64,000 nucleotides of DNA from Zanthoxylum bungeanum (GCA_019454045.1 SKCR01006523.1:108289-172288); one strand, 5' to 3'. Counted from the first letter of the stretch, positions 47,173 to 60,189 are shown. The notes: generated by a model from the sequence alone, not told the origin. Made by a program: numbers and translations.

Positions 47173-49721
47173 TGTTGGGGTTTTGGGCGATGGGCGCAGC
47201 GGAAGCGTGGTTCGGGTGAAATCATAATTTTAAAACTTTTTCAAATTACCGAATAAATTATTCAATATCTAATATGAATAATTTATTCGTATTTCACCTA
47301 AACCTATTTATTCGATATCAAATATCGACATAAATATGAATGAAACGTCGCGAAACTTTTACGAAAAATATTTTTCCGTAAAATGATGTAAAATGTATTT
47401 TTGACCGAACCGACCACCCGAAACATATGGGGACTGCCCAAGTCAGTCCCAATAGTGTCATGGTAGTTCATGGCCTGCCCGACCATTGACAGATTCACCG
47501 TTTGGACAGCTGTCACCCGGTTGGCTCAAAATCCACCCGGTAACGCCGTTTTTGGCCGTTTTCGCTTATTTCAACTCCGAAACACTTTCCGGAAATTATT
47601 CCAACTCCCAAAACACATCCATTACGTTCATATGACATCAAATTCATCACAAAATTCCATTTTTACAGAATCTGATCCAGAAACCAAAAATTCCAATTTG
47701 CATGCTTTAAATCCAAATTTTCAAGATTAATCTAATTAATCCTAACACCAACCAAAGTCACCACATATAAACAACCCAAGAATAATTTTAGGTTTCACAA
47801 GAGTAGTCATAACACTCTAGAATAGCAACTCATTAATAATTGATCAAATTGGAAACTAATTACAATAATTACTTCCAAATACACCTCACACATGAATATA
47901 AGCTTCCAATTCAACCTCCACAACTAAAAGCCCTAAATTTCAAAAGTTTAAGGAACCCTAGAACATTTCTAAATCATCAAGAAACAAAAAATCAACTTTC
48001 CAAGCTTAGGGTTTTGATTACTTACCTTAAATCTCCCAAATCCTTAGTCTTTTTCTTGATTTTCCTTCATTTTCTTTATGGATTTATCAAACAAAGTTGG
48101 AAACCCATTTTTCTTTGAAATTTCGGAAATGGAGAATCTTAGAAGAAGATGAAAATAATTTTCCCTTTTTTGTTTCCTTTGTGACCGACTTTTTGGGGAT
48201 TATTTGGTCATTTTGCATTTTTAATTTCATTAAATTAAAAAAGCAAACAAGATAAGCTTAAAGGTGGAAAAATCATATTTTAACATCTAAGCTTAATAAA
48301 GTCATGCCATTGAACCAATAATAATTGGACAAAAAATCATAATATTTATGAAAAATTTTAATTAATTAATTATTTAAATATTTAACAATTAAATATCCAA
48401 AAAATCAATTAATGAAATTATTATTATTATATATATGTGTATTTTTATTTACAATAAATAACAAATACATATATTTATGGCATGTGTCAAAATATCATTT
48501 GACGGATAATTAATGTGTATCTAATCGTATTATGTATCAAATACAAATACACAATAATTATTATCAGACAAAATCCCCTAATGCATGTGTTATCGTTTAA
48601 CCGATTAAATGATCCGAATTAACTCACTTAATTTGGTGAAGTGTTATGAATAATCTGTATTATTCATATCGAGTTGCCTAAGTGCTCAACGAGTAAACTT
48701 CATATTGTGAGACTCTCTAAGTTTAGGTTTATCCGTCACGAAATCCAATTTCATGTCCATAATCCACCCACTCATGGATTATGACGACCACAGATAATCT
48801 CGCTAAACTATGCAAGCCGAGGTCATTGCATACGTATAATCCTTATGTCACATGCTATCAGTATTATACCTGGGATATAGATAACAACGTCAAATCTGTT
48901 TGGTATAATATAGTCGACTTTCAATTTACAATCTCTAAATAACACTCGGAACTAATTTCCAATGTTATACCACGGCCATGGATTTACTAGATCGTAAACA
49001 CGTGAAGATGCATATGCCTTGTACACAGGACTGATGGATCATGTCTTGATACGCACTGGATATCATGAGCATCAGTCCACACCCAACGAACAGGCGGAGG
49101 TCTGATCGTGAATAGATCATTGATGTGACTACCATCAAAGTGTGGAGGATAACTCATATATCCCACTGTGGTATCTCAAGTCAAAGGGCCACTATGCTCG
49201 CTCAACTCGAGAAGATTCTTATTGACGTTGGTGTACCATCTATTAGGAAATCGTCAGTGAGTCGTTCAGTATCTTATCAAATAAAAACCTACATGTCTAT
49301 ACGAGTCTCCTGAGACTCATGGTTCATTGGGATAAACCATCGGACTAAGTCACAATATACGACATGTACTGGTCTCAGTGGATTTTACTAACCGACTCGT
49401 GTTAGTAAATCTTGACCAGGAACTTTATTTAAGGATATACATCTTATAATGCGCTTCCAAATGTTAATTACAAACTACGTTGTAACTGCACACTATATTG
49501 TAAATCTTAGGGTCTTTGTCTAATATACATGTATCACTGAACCAGATTCAGTTTCGATCTAATCGTAATCAGATATCTAATCGTAATTAGATCGAATAAG
49601 TGTATAAAAGATAAGGGTGCTACCATTAAATTAAGTAATATTATGGAATAAATAATTGCTCGTTTTCATGAATCAGACATAAATATGATCCGGATTGGCA
49701 CTCCGAGCACCAACTCTAACA
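47173..49721 (-). repeat. Element C 5' LTR
   Basis: 2549 bp, TGTTGGGGTTTTGG to AACTCTAACA in plus reading. It aligns over its length with the split left LTR, with visibly more differences than the LTR pair of element 1. Confidence 0.92.
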
Positions 49722-49726
49722 CTTGA
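49722..49726. repeat. Target-site duplication CTTGA, right copy
   Basis: Pairs with 32172-32176. Confidence 0.93.
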
Positions 49727-50330
49727 TGCAAAACATGAGCCTATGGCTTTAGCATCTCAGATGATGGAGTCATTACAGGGCATGTTCGGGAAACCTTCGG
49801 AACGTCAATGTCATGAGGCTATGGTCTCAGCAATGACTGCTAGAATGAAGGATGGGACATCAGTCCGAGAGCACATCTTGAGGATGATGACCTATCTTAA
49901 CACTTCCGAAACCCATGGTGCTCGTATTGACAAACGGATTCAAGTGACCATGATTATGGAAACTCTTTCGAAGAGTTTCTTGCAGTTTAAAAGCAACTAT
50001 GTTATGAACAAGTTGATTTTTACTTTGACCTAGATGTTTAATGAGCTCACCTTCTACGAGTCCATGCATGTGGATCCTCGTAAGCTTAGTGCTGAGGCAA
50101 ATGTAGCCGAGTCTTCTAAATATGGAAATAAGAAGAAGAATAGCACTATGAAAGCCAAGGCCAAGCCCATGAAGAAGAAGAAGAAGAAGAAAGTCTCCAA
50201 GGATGTCAAGTCTAAGGGAAAATGTTTCCACTACAACAAGGACGAACATTGGAAAAGGAATTGTCCTAAATACCTTTCTGAGCTGAAGGAGAATAAGGCT
50301 ACAGGTAAATACTATTTACTTGTTATCGAA
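49727..50330 (+). pseudogene. Element D gag, C-terminal part with altered zinc knuckle
   Basis: Continues in gag frame: DAKHEPMALASQMMESLQ, GKPSERQCHEAMVSAMTARM, EHILRMMTYL and KSFLQFKSNYVMNK are standard copia gag blocks. A stop lies at 50031. A lysine-rich tract (KPMKKKKKKKVSK) precedes the knuckle CFHYNKDEHWKRNC (50223-50264), where the second Cys of CCHC is Tyr. Gag would assemble the particle and bind RNA. Confidence 0.86.
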
Positions 50331-50768
50331 TCTCTATTAAAAGAGGATGACAAATCCGCTTGGATTGTTGATTCTGGAGCCACTAACCATGTTTGTTCTT
50401 CTTTACAGCTACTTGACTCATTGAGGAACCTTGCTGAAGGTGACTACACCATGAAGGTCGGGACAGGGGATGCCATTTCAGTAAGAACAGTGGGAGTTTC
50501 CAGTTTAAGTTTTTCAAATAATAGTTATTTAAATTTGAACAATATGTTATTTATTCATGGTTTTCGCAGGAATTTGATTTCTGTTTCCAAACTTTTGAAT
50601 GATGGTTTTTCAGTTTCTTTTAATAGTAATTTGGCTATTATTGGTAGAAATGGATTAACCATATGCAAATACAACTTAGAAAATAACTTGTATATGTTAA
50701 GACCGTTAACACATATGTCACTGCTCAATACTGAAATGTTTAAGGTTGAGAAACTTAAAACAAAATGA
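50331..50768 (+). pseudogene. Element D aspartic protease
   Basis: Same frame as gag. WIVDSGATNHVC holds the catalytic DSGA (Asp codon 50370-50372). MKVGTGDAISVRTVG and NLISVSKLLNDGFSVSF follow, the normal second half plus the pre-integrase region. The stop at 50766 stands where Arg is usual (CGA to TGA). Confidence 0.85.
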
Positions 50769-51480
50769 CAAATGATTTCTCACGATGACATATATCTATG
50801 GCATCTTAAACTTGGTCATATCAGCCTTGACCAGATAGAGAGGTTGATAAAGAACGGAGCCTTAAACCAATTAAAGCTCGGAACTTTACTAGTCTGCGAA
50901 TCCTGTTTAGAATGAAAAATGACCAATAGACATTTTACTGAAAAAGGTATAAGGGCCAGTCAACCACTTGAGCTAATATATTTAGACGTTTGCGGATCGA
51001 TAAATGTAAGAGCCCGAGGTGGTTATGAATATTTCGTCGCATTTATTGACGATTATTCAAGATATGGGTAAGTTTACCTAATGCAGCATAAGTCAGATAT
51101 TTTCGAAAAGTTCAAAGAGTATCGTACTGAGGTTGAGAACTAGTTAGGTAAAACGATCAAAACTCTACGATCAGATCGTGGAAGAGAATACCTTGACAGA
51201 TATTTCGAGGAATTCATGGATGAGCATGGGATAGTATCCCAGCTCATAGCACCTGGAACACCACAGCAAAATGGTGTTGCAGAGAGGAGAAATCGGACCC
51301 TACTAGACATGATAAGATCTATGTATAGTTGTAGCTCACTACCTAGTTCGTTCTGGGGGTATGTATTGTAGACAGTGATGTATATCCTTAATTTAGTTCC
51401 ATCTATGTCTGTTTCTAAGACTCCTTGGAGTTATAGAATGGTCGTGAAACTAGTTTACGATATTTCCATATTTGGGGTGT
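50769..51480 (+). pseudogene. Element D integrase
   Basis: Zinc-binding HHCC region: LWHLKLGHI near 50797 and CESCL near 50895. The catalytic core shows YLDVCGSI near 50970 (first Asp), FIDDYSRYG, TLRSDRGREYL near 51170 (second Asp) and PGTPQQNGVAERRNRTLLDM near 51250-51315 (Glu). At least four in-frame stops occur (after CLE, RYG, VEN and GYVL), and a frameshift lies near 51470. It would insert cDNA into the genome but cannot be made. Confidence 0.86.
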
Positions 51481-52600
51481 CCAACACATGTGCTAGAGAA
51501 TAAGACTACAAAATTGGAGCCGTGTTCACGGGTGTGCCTATTTGTAGGCTATCCTAAGGAGACTATGGGTGGATTCTGCTATAGCCCTGATGATAATAAA
51601 GTGTTTGGATCAAAAAAAGCTACGTTTTTAGAGGAAGACTATATGAGGGAGTTCAAACCTCGAAGTAAAGTGTTACTCGAGGAGTTACTTGATGGTTCGA
51701 CCAGAACACCATCATCAACAACAATTGACAAACACATTGCACCTTCGATATCTGAGAGTCAGATGCAAGTTCGTCAGAATGATCTGTCACCTAGACATAG
51801 TAGGAGGGTTGTATGACAACTTGATCGCTATCTAGGAGTTGGAGAGGCACAAGTTGTCGCCTCCAATGATGGTGTAGATGATCTTTTGACCTATCGTAGT
51901 GCAATGGATGATTTTGATAAAGAGTAATGGATCAAAGCCATGAACCTAGAGATGAAGTCTATGTACTCCAACTCAATCTGGGAACTTGTGGACCAGCCTG
52001 ATTGGGTAAAACCTATAGGTTGCAAGTTGATCTATAAGAGAAATATGGGAGAAGATGGGAAGGTACAAACCTTCAAGGCTAGGCTAGTGGCCAAGGGTTA
52101 TACCCAAAAAGAGAAAGTTGACTATGAGGAAACTTTCTTGCCAGTAGCCATGTTAAAGTCCATCCGTACTTTTCTGTCCATTATCGCATATTAAGACTAT
52201 GAGATTTGGCAAATGGATGTCAAGAATGCATTCTTGAATGAAAATCTTGATGAGTGTTTCTATATGGTACAACCAGAGTGGTTCATAGCCTAAGGTCGAG
52301 AGCAAAAGGTTTGTAAGCTATAAATGTCTATTTATGGACTCAAGCAAACATCTCGATCTTTGAACATAAGATTTGATACCACGATCAAGTCTTATGACTT
52401 TGAGCAGAACGTTGATGAGCCTTGTGTATACAAGAAATGTGGTTTTTCTTATTTTATACATCAATTATATTTTACTCATTGGGAATGATATAAAGATATT
52501 ATCGGATGTGAAAACTTGGCTAGCTAACCAATTCCAAATGAAAGATTTGGGAGAGGCCAGTTATATTCTTGGGATCCAGATACTTTGAGATCGCAAGAAA
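51481..52600 (+). pseudogene. Element D reverse transcriptase, catalytic motif lost
   Basis: After integrase C-terminal blocks (LFVGYPKETMGGF, KATFLEEDYM) the RT shows ELVDQPDWVKPIGCKLIYKR, FKARLVAKGYTQ, DYEETFLPVAMLKSIRT, QMDVKNAFLNENLDE, SIYGLKQTSRS and DEPCVYKKC. A frameshift near 52440 leads to FLILYINYILLIGNDI (52445-52492) and QMKDLGEASYILGIQIL. The YVDD box reads YINY (52457-52468), so both catalytic Asp are gone. Confidence 0.88.
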
Positions 52601-53442
52601 CGACTGTTAGCTATGTCTCAGGCATCCTACATCGATAAGATCCTTGTGTGATTTGGGATGCAGAATTCCAAGAAAGGCAATTTTCCTTATCGACGTGGAA
52701 TTCATTTGTCAAATGAACAATCTCCTAAGACACCTCAAGAAGTTGAGGAAATGAGACATATCTCATATGCCTCAACAATTGGTAGTCTCATGTATGCTAT
52801 GTTATGCACGAGACTGGACATCTGCTTTGTAGTGGGATTAGTCAATATGTTTCAGTCTATCCCAGGATTGGATCATTAGGTGGCTGTGAAACACATTCTC
52901 AAGTATCTTAAGAAAATGAAAGATTATATGTTTGTGTATTCTGGTGAGGATATGATCTTAAGAGGATATACAGACTCTAATTTTCAAACGAATGTCGATT
53001 CTAGGAAATCAACATCTGGATCAGTGTTTACCCTAGGTGGTGGGGCTATAGTATGGCGGAGTATAAAGCAATCTTGTATTATTGACTCCACCATGGAGTC
53101 AGAGTATGTAACAGCTTGCGAAGTAGCTAAGGAAGCAGTTTCACTCCGTAAGTTCTTGGAGATCTAGAAGTCGTTCCAGATATGGATAAACCACTCACAC
53201 TTTATTGCGATAACAGTGGTGCAGTGGCAAATTCAAAGGAACCAAGAAGTCACAAGAGGGGAAAGCATATAGAGAGGAAATATCATTTCATCAAGGAGAT
53301 TGTACATAGAAGATACGTTTCTGTTACAAAGATTGCATCCATAGAGAACCTGGCTGATCCGTTTACAAAGACCTTGTCAGCTAAAGTGTTTGAAGGTCAC
53401 TTAGATGGTCTAAGATTACGTGGCATGTCTCATTTGCTCTAA
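52601..53442 (+). pseudogene. Element D RNase H and pol C-terminus
   Basis: Blocks in order: STIGSLMYAMLCTRLDICF, VKHILKYLKKMKDY, YTDSNFQ, STSGSVFTLGGGAIVW, DSTMESEYVTACEVAKEAV, a stop and frameshift near 53165, then KPLTLYCDNSGAVANSKEPR, KHIERKYHFIKEIV and NLADPFTK. It ends in a normal terminator at 53440-53442, inside the sequence preceding the polypurine tract. RNase H would remove RNA from the hybrid. Wording fits the Tork/TAR branch. Confidence 0.88.
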
Positions 53443-53456
53443 TGCAAGTGGGAGAT
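53441..53456 (+). other. Polypurine tract of element D
   Basis: AATGCAAGTGGGAGAT directly before TGTTGGGATATATG. Confidence 0.87.
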
Positions 53457-53786
53457 TGTTGGGATATATGTTCTAGAGCATCATGTAATGTAAACAGTAT
53501 TATGTTTTATAAAATAAAATGATGCATTATTCATTTATCAAAGTGTTAATTTAATATCACATATGTATATTATCATGTTTACCCTAGATTACTCATGTGC
53601 CTCCAGAATTAGTGTATGAGTGCCATACACAATATGATTTAATTCTACAGTTAGTAATCTAAAATAGTCCATAGAGAGCAAATAAAACGGGTACTTTGTT
53701 TGTGGTTTATGTATAGTGCGGTCCATTCTATAACTGTATGGCGACCTTTATCCGGGATCGTCCATGTGGAGACATTAGAATGAAGG
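53457..53786 (+). repeat. Element D 3' LTR, partial
   Basis: Starts TGTTGGGATATATGTTC. After 330 bp it ends at GAATGAAGG where a family-A LTR begins. No continuation is seen to the right, so its end is deleted or displaced. Confidence 0.82.
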
Positions 53787-55856
53787 TGTTGGTGTTTGCT
53801 AAGGTCCCAAGATCATTAAACAAGCATGAAATAAGTGCGAATACAAATCAACGAAGTTGTGGAATACTCACATCGATCGGTTGAGCGACGCTACGACGAA
53901 CAAAACTTGATTATGCTCACTGTCACAGCTCACGGTAGTTTCTATTTTGGTGTCTCCATTTTCGGCCATTGGTTGAGTTCCAAGCTTCGTCAAACGATTC
54001 CCGGCTCATGGGTGGACTTCCCTATCACCTTCGCATGTCTCTCGGAGTGCTAGCTCTTGTGATTTTTGCCACAAAAATCACCACACTTGCTTCCCATTTC
54101 CTCTTGGTTCTCTGCAGTTCACTGCCAAAACAGAAGAAAAATTTGCCCACCATGGGCGTGAGATGAAGGGAGAAAGGGAGAAGAGAAATTATGAGTGTTG
54201 GTTGCCAAAAGTGTATCTAATACACATTTGTTAATTTCAAATTCATTTGGCATGAATTTGGCTTTCAAAAAGTCAAGCCTTAATGGCTCCAACCACACAC
54301 ATCACTCCATCAATCCATCAATCAATGAATAGTGACTTGCGTCAATCACTCAAAGTGAAAGACATTTATCACTTGATTGACGAATGATGTGACACTAGAA
54401 GCGACTAGCGATTTGACGCTTGATTTGACTTGCGTTCCGCACTCGAATTTGAAATGTGAATGCGCTCGTAAATAATCCCGGGCTTAGGTTCGCTAATTCC
54501 AAATTAACAAATTTTCCGTTGCGTCGTAATTAAATCTAATTTAATTAAATAATCATGCCTAGCATAATTACTATTCAAGTCGCTAACGAATTAATTCTAA
54601 ATTAATTCGTTCGCCCGAATTAAAATATAATTTTAATTCCACGTCGAAATCCAATTTCGTTTAATATATCGAATATATTAATTTATCGATAAATTCCAAA
54701 TTAATCGTTATCTCTCTTTAAATGATATTTTATCCCAGATAAAATATCTATGTAATTAATCCCAAATTAATTTTCTCTCTCATCTAATTAATCCCAGATT
54801 AATTAAAAGTGTGAGTCATACGTCATCGGTGAATCTTCGGGAAGCGACCCATGAGATCCCCGGATATGTTGGCAGTAAATTCGATCGTCGGACTATCTGA
54901 ACACGTAAGTACCTCGTACTACGTTTATACTAATTTACAAGACAAGGTTGGCTTCTAGCAAAGCGCCATGTCTACCCAATTCTCCAGAAATATCCTTACA
55001 GGAATAAAGGATCTATATCAGGCGTAGTATACATAGTATTGTGTATGTCGATCCAGTATCGGATGATCACGTGCTAGGCCTGGGGCTGGAATGTGTCTGC
55101 CCCGTAAGAATCACATGTCGGATGTCTGGTAACTAGTCTCTATAATCGGATAAACATGACCTTGTCATTTTATCCCGATGACTGCAGTACTTAAGAGTAC
55201 TAGTACCGTATCCTACGTGACCATCATCTCCATATGACTGGAGTGGACACTTCCGTCTTGACATCACACCCAACACACTACGATCTTAATATACCCAACA
55301 TAGGCGTACACAGAACCTGTTAAAGCCATGGACGACCGCAACCAAAGTATATTGATTGTCGCAAGTATTAGCAGTGCAAGTCTCAGGTTAAGACCAAATA
55401 CACCTACCCTGATTTCGGACGTCCATAGACACATAGTCATACTAACCAATGGAATTTCGAGGGGTCTATCCAGAGCAAAGTTGTTTCCCGTACCATCGGT
55501 AAAACACAACCTCCTATTACACTTGCATGAGTATCCTATACCCAAATATATGAGAACTATGTCGTTATGCCCTCACAACGCGCACAAGTGTAATACTAGT
55601 CTTTTACGTATTTATCGATGTCCAATCTCGATAATCTACTTGACTATGGATATTAATGATTTATCCTTCGTGGACTGATACTGTCTCATATCATTCTCAA
55701 TCCAGGAACAAATCATATGGACCTCTCATCATTTATACATCTAGGTGATCTAATCACATATGATAAGAGCAATGCAATCTCCTTATCACATAGTTAATTT
55801 GTACAACAACACATTATCTGTACAAATAGTGACGCTATGGGTCATAATTTCCAACA
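53787..55856 (-). repeat. Full-length family-A LTR in tandem with element 4
   Basis: 2070 bp, TGTTGGTGTTTGCTAAGG to ATTTCCAACA. Flanks GAAGG and TGAGA do not match, so it is not a clean solo LTR. It is followed directly by a second, truncated LTR in the same orientation. Dyad array at about 54490-54804. Confidence 0.85.
54490..54804. repeat. Dyad array in the tandem LTR
   Basis: Includes AATTAAAT/ATTTAATT around CTA near 54530, CGAATTAATT/AATTAATTCG, GATATTTTATC/GATAAAATATC and TAATTAATC/GATTAATTA arms with 3-bp centres. Confidence 0.84.
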
Positions 55857-57358
55857 TGAGACACCATGATCAATCACAAGTGACATGTTGTCAATCACTC
55901 AAAGTGACTTATGATTTGACGCTTGATGCGACTAGCGATTTGACGCTTGATTTGACTTCCGTGCCGCACTCGAATTCGAAATACGAATGCACTCGTAAAT
56001 AATCCCGGGCTCGGGTTCGCTAATTCCAAATTAACGAATTTTCTGTTGCGATGTAATTAGATGATTTTGCCTAGCGAAATCACTATTCACGTCGCAAATG
56101 AATTGATTCTAAATTAACTCGTTCGCCGAATTAAAATCTAATTTTAATTTCGCTTCAAAATCCAATTTCGTATAATATATCGAATATATTAATTAATCGA
56201 TTAATTCCAAATTAATCGTTATCTATCTTAATGATATTTTATCCCAGATAAAATATCTCCGTAATTAACCAGATTAATTTTCTCTCTCTTCTAATTAATC
56301 TCAGATTAATAAAGTGCGAGTCATACGTCATCGATGAATCTTTGGGAAGCGACCCATGAGATCCCCGGATATGTTGGCAGTAAATTCGGTCGTCGGACTA
56401 TCCGAACACGTAAGTACCTAGTACTACGTTTATACCGATTTACAAGACAAGGTTGGTTCTAGCAAGCGCCATGCCTACCCAATTCTCCAAAATATCCTTA
56501 CAGGAATATAAGATCTATATCAGGCGTAGCATACGTAGTATTGCGTATTTCGATCCAGTATCGGATGATCACATGCAAGGCCTGGGGCTGGACAGTGTCT
56601 GCCCCGTACGAAGCATATATTGGATTACGAGCAACTAGTCTCTTTAATATTGGATAATCATGACCAAGTCATATTATCCGATGGTTGCAACCCTTTAGAG
56701 AACCAGTTCTGTATCCTACGCGATCATCATCTCCATATGACCGGAGTGATACTTCCGTCTTGACATCACACCCAACACACTACGATTCTCAATATACCCA
56801 ACAGAGGCGTACACAGAACCTTTTAAAGACCTGGACGACAAAAACCAAAGTATATTGATTGTCGTAAGTATTAGCGGTGCAAGTCTCAGGTTAAGACCAA
56901 ATACACTACCCTAATTTCGGATTTCCATAGACACATAGTCATACTACCAATGGAATTCTTAGGGGGTCTATCCAGAGCGAAGCTATTTCCCGTACCATCG
57001 GTAAAACACAACCTCCTATTACACTTGCATGAGTATCATATACCCAAATATATGAGAACTATGTTGTTGTGCCCTCACAACGCGCACAAATGTAATACTA
57101 GTCTTTTACTTATTTATCGATGTCCAATCTCGATAATACTCTGACTAGGGATATTTAATGATTTATCCTTCATGGATTGATACTGTCTCATATCATTCTC
57201 AATCCAGGAACAAATCACAAGGACCTCCTATCATTTATACATCTTGGTGATCTAATCACAAATGATAAGAGTGCAATCTCCTTTGTCACATAGTTAATTT
57301 ATACAACAACACCGTGATCTGTACAAATAGTGACGTTATGGGTCATAATTGTCCAACA
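55857..57358 (-). repeat. Element 4 3' LTR, truncated at the U5 side
   Basis: About 550 bp at the R-U5 side are missing. It aligns from about the CAATCACTCAAAGTGAC block onward and ends TTGTCCAACA. Dyad array at about 56018-56312. Confidence 0.87.
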
Positions 57359-57372
57359 ATCTCCCACTTGGC
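57359..57372 (-). other. Polypurine tract of element 4
   Basis: Element-sense GCCAAGTGGGAGAT, identical to element 1. Confidence 0.85.
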
Positions 57373-59720
57373 CTATAGCCAGTCACTCGAGTTTCTGACA
57401 CCCGAACTATGTACGGTTGGCTCAAACTGCAGAGGAAGGCTTTCGTCAGCGGATTTGCATGATTATCGTCTGATGCGATTTATACAAACATCATATCGCC
57501 ACGATGTATGATCCGAACGAATCAGATGAATATCAAAGTATATATCTGGATCGTTGATGAGACCATTAATTCTTTAGCCTGCGCTGAAGCCTAGCTCAGC
57601 TGCTAATAGAACTATATCTAATCTAATTAGATTTATTATCGACCCAAATGGCTTCTATTACTGCCTCAGCTGCAGCAATAACCCGCATTTGTTGTTTATT
57701 CGGTAACAGTATCTTGCTTGGAAGATTTCCAGCTCACTGTACCGTTATTCAAACTGTATAGTTACCGTTGTTACGACTTATAGTCATTTTATCTGTTATG
57801 AAACTTGCTACAGTGATCCCAGTCACTTCAAGTTCTCCATCTCCATAGTATAAGACAGCATCCTTAGTTTTATAAGATACTAAGTATGTTCTTAACTTCT
57901 ATCCAGTGACTATCACTAGGATTGACCCGATTGTGAATTCTTATGCTCAAAGGGTATGAGACACCAGGTCGCGTACATTTTTCAATATACGATTTCTCGG
58001 AGAGTTTCCTCGAAAGCCAAGCTTTCACCGATTATTTTATGGGAATATCATTTCCAAGAAATGACATATATTATCATTATTGTATAGGACAGCCACTGTC
58101 AGTACGCTCCCACTAACCTCCTTATATACATAAGAATCATTTCGTTTTGAATTAAATCATAAACCATTATGATTATATCAAAACGATAATTCCAAGAACC
58201 CAATGTTTACTTCAATCCAAACATGGATCGAATAACCTGTAAAACTTGTTTGCTAGTTTTGGTACGACAAAACTGTCAGGATGTTGTAAACATCCTCCAA
58301 AAGGTATCCTTTTCAGGAAAGCGATTTTCCCGTTCAGCTCTCATATTTGATAAATGAAACATACAGCGTCAGCAAGCATTATCCAAATGGATTCAACGTG
58401 GTAACAGGTAAAAGGTTGAATCGTAATCAACACAATGTTGATAACGATACATTTCCACTAAAAGCCTAGCTTTATACGTTGGTATGTTGCCATCCATGTA
58501 TGTCTTCCGTGAAGACTTATATAGTACCAATAGGCACAATGCCTTGCGGTACAACAACTAGTGTCCAAACATAGTTGGTATACATGGAATCCATCTCGGA
58601 CTTATGGCACTTTTCCATAATAGGGAGTTGATACCTTGTATCACTTCCTCATACATAGTCAGTTGGTGTACCTCAAAAGATTGACATCTTTATGAGGTGA
58701 GATCAAAAACCCATACCCCAGGTTGTTTTCTGACTCTCTCCGACATACGCGGTTCTTGTGTATTCGAAGATTAATGATATAGTTTCATCCTTGATTAACT
58801 ATCTGTGTTCCATTAAGGAATCGGTGCCTGGAACAGTATTACTCCGATTTTCATCGAGTTTTACTATCCTCCCATTGACCACTGCATATAGGTATTCCTC
58901 TTAGGAAAACCGCATGGTGAACAACAATTACATTGTTCTCTGGTGAGATGTATAAGTACTGTACTTATGTATCCCTAGGATAACCTACAATTGGCACTTA
59001 TCCAATTTGGGTTTTAGTTTGGTATCATCCAAACGTATGCCTAGCATCCCAAATCATCAGGAATGAGAAAACCCAGTTTCTTTCCTGTTCATATCTAATA
59101 TGAAATCTGTCAAACAGATTTTTATGGAACCTTATTCAAAATAAGTTCTGCACTGTTTAATGCTTATTTGTTGAAGGAAATGGTAGCTCAGAGCGACTCA
59201 TGATTAACCTTATCATGTCCAACAAAATTCGGTTACTCAGTTCGGACACACCGTCAAAATGACGTGTTCCGGGAGGAGTCCTCATTGAAAGAATACTATA
59301 CTCTTTCAAGTATTTGAGAAAGTTATTCCTTAAGCATTTTCATCATGGTCTAATCGTGATGTCATTAATACTTTAGCCGATCTGTTTGTCTACTTCGTGT
59401 CGAAATTTTAAAGTTTCCAATTTGTGTTCTTCAAAAGAAACACATAACCATAACGCGATGCCACATCCGTTAAGGTCACGAAATATTCATATCCACCTCT
59501 AGCCTAGCTAGACATGGGCCCATTTGCTTCTCTATGAACTAGGGCTAACAGATTGGTGGCATTTACACTTTTACCAAGTAAATGTGTTTTAGGCACTTTG
59601 CCCAATAAACTAGATTCGTATACTTTATTTGAATGGAATCAAATCAGTCCAAGTACCCACTCTTCGAAAGTGTGGATATACGAATCTTGTTTAGTTGTGT
59701 CCCAGACAACAATGCCACAA
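57373..59720 (-). pseudogene. Decayed pol (integrase, RT, RNase H) of element 4
   Basis: RNase H traces lie near 57640-57690 (AAAEAV/AIEA-like block in sense). RT runs about 57990-58720, with VLYNNDN...FLGND-type sequence at 58060-58120, again with Asn before the Asp pair position and a shift. An RRSERVRK-like linker lies near 58720-58760. Integrase runs about 59180-59720 with PPGT...DGVSEQ at 59216-59280 and the RATDLLAL-like block near 59545. Stops and shifts throughout. Confidence 0.8.
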
Positions 59721-60189
59721 AAGTTTCATCTGATCAAATCAGTTGAGCTATTTGTTTGTCATGTTATATATTTGAGATTTATTTATATTCAAATATGAAA
59801 TTCTGTTATTCACATCTAATGTGTTTATCTCATATCATCTTTATATAATAAAACACTTTAGTGTTCTAGAATATAAAGGTTCACCCGCAGTGGGTTAAAC
59901 ACTGATATGGAGATAATGTCTCTAGTCAAACTAGTTACATTATTAAACAGTTACTAAATTTAAGTACACACCCGAAGGTAGTTCCTAAAATTAGGTATCT
60001 ACGGTTAAAACAGCGACTTTCGTCCCGTTTCCAATTCACAAATAAATCTCATTTGAAGTCAGTATCCTGCTCATAGCAGATTCTAAACATCAGTACATAT
60101 TATATGCATCACACTTAGTATCTAAAATCCAATTTTAATACTAGTTGTGAACATAATGTTGACAAACATATTTGAAGTCAGAGCCATGC

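Larger units (their letters stand above)
32177..49721 (-). mobile_element. Element C: degenerate Ty1/copia element inside D gag, hosting element 2
   Basis: Minus-strand element whose LTRs are about 2.54 kb (left copy split into 32177-33330 and 41568-42950) and 2549 bp (47173-49721). It has a primer site at 47157-47168, a polypurine tract at 42951-42964 and a 5-bp duplication. The interior is only about 4.2 kb and has no usable frame. C is younger than D and older than element 2. Confidence 0.9.
31656..53786 (+). mobile_element. Element D: Tork/TAR-like Ty1/copia element, split by element C
   Basis: Gag starts at 31932 and is interrupted at 32176. Gag resumes after the CTTGA duplication at 49722 and is followed by protease, integrase, RT, RNase H, polypurine tract (53441-53456) and a partial 3' LTR (53457-53786). 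Excluding the insertion, the coding part is about 4 kb. The RT and RNase H wording resembles the Tork/TAR branch. Stops and at least three frameshifts break it. No 5' LTR is recognised. Confidence 0.85.

Noticed and set aside
47840..48118. 92-codon frame with simple composition
   Set aside because: Inside C's 5' LTR. The matching stretch in the left LTR (near 32850-33120) does not keep the frame.
53787..55856. Clean solo LTR
   Set aside because: LTR ends are complete but the 5-bp flanks (GAAGG and TGAGA) do not match, and a second LTR follows directly.
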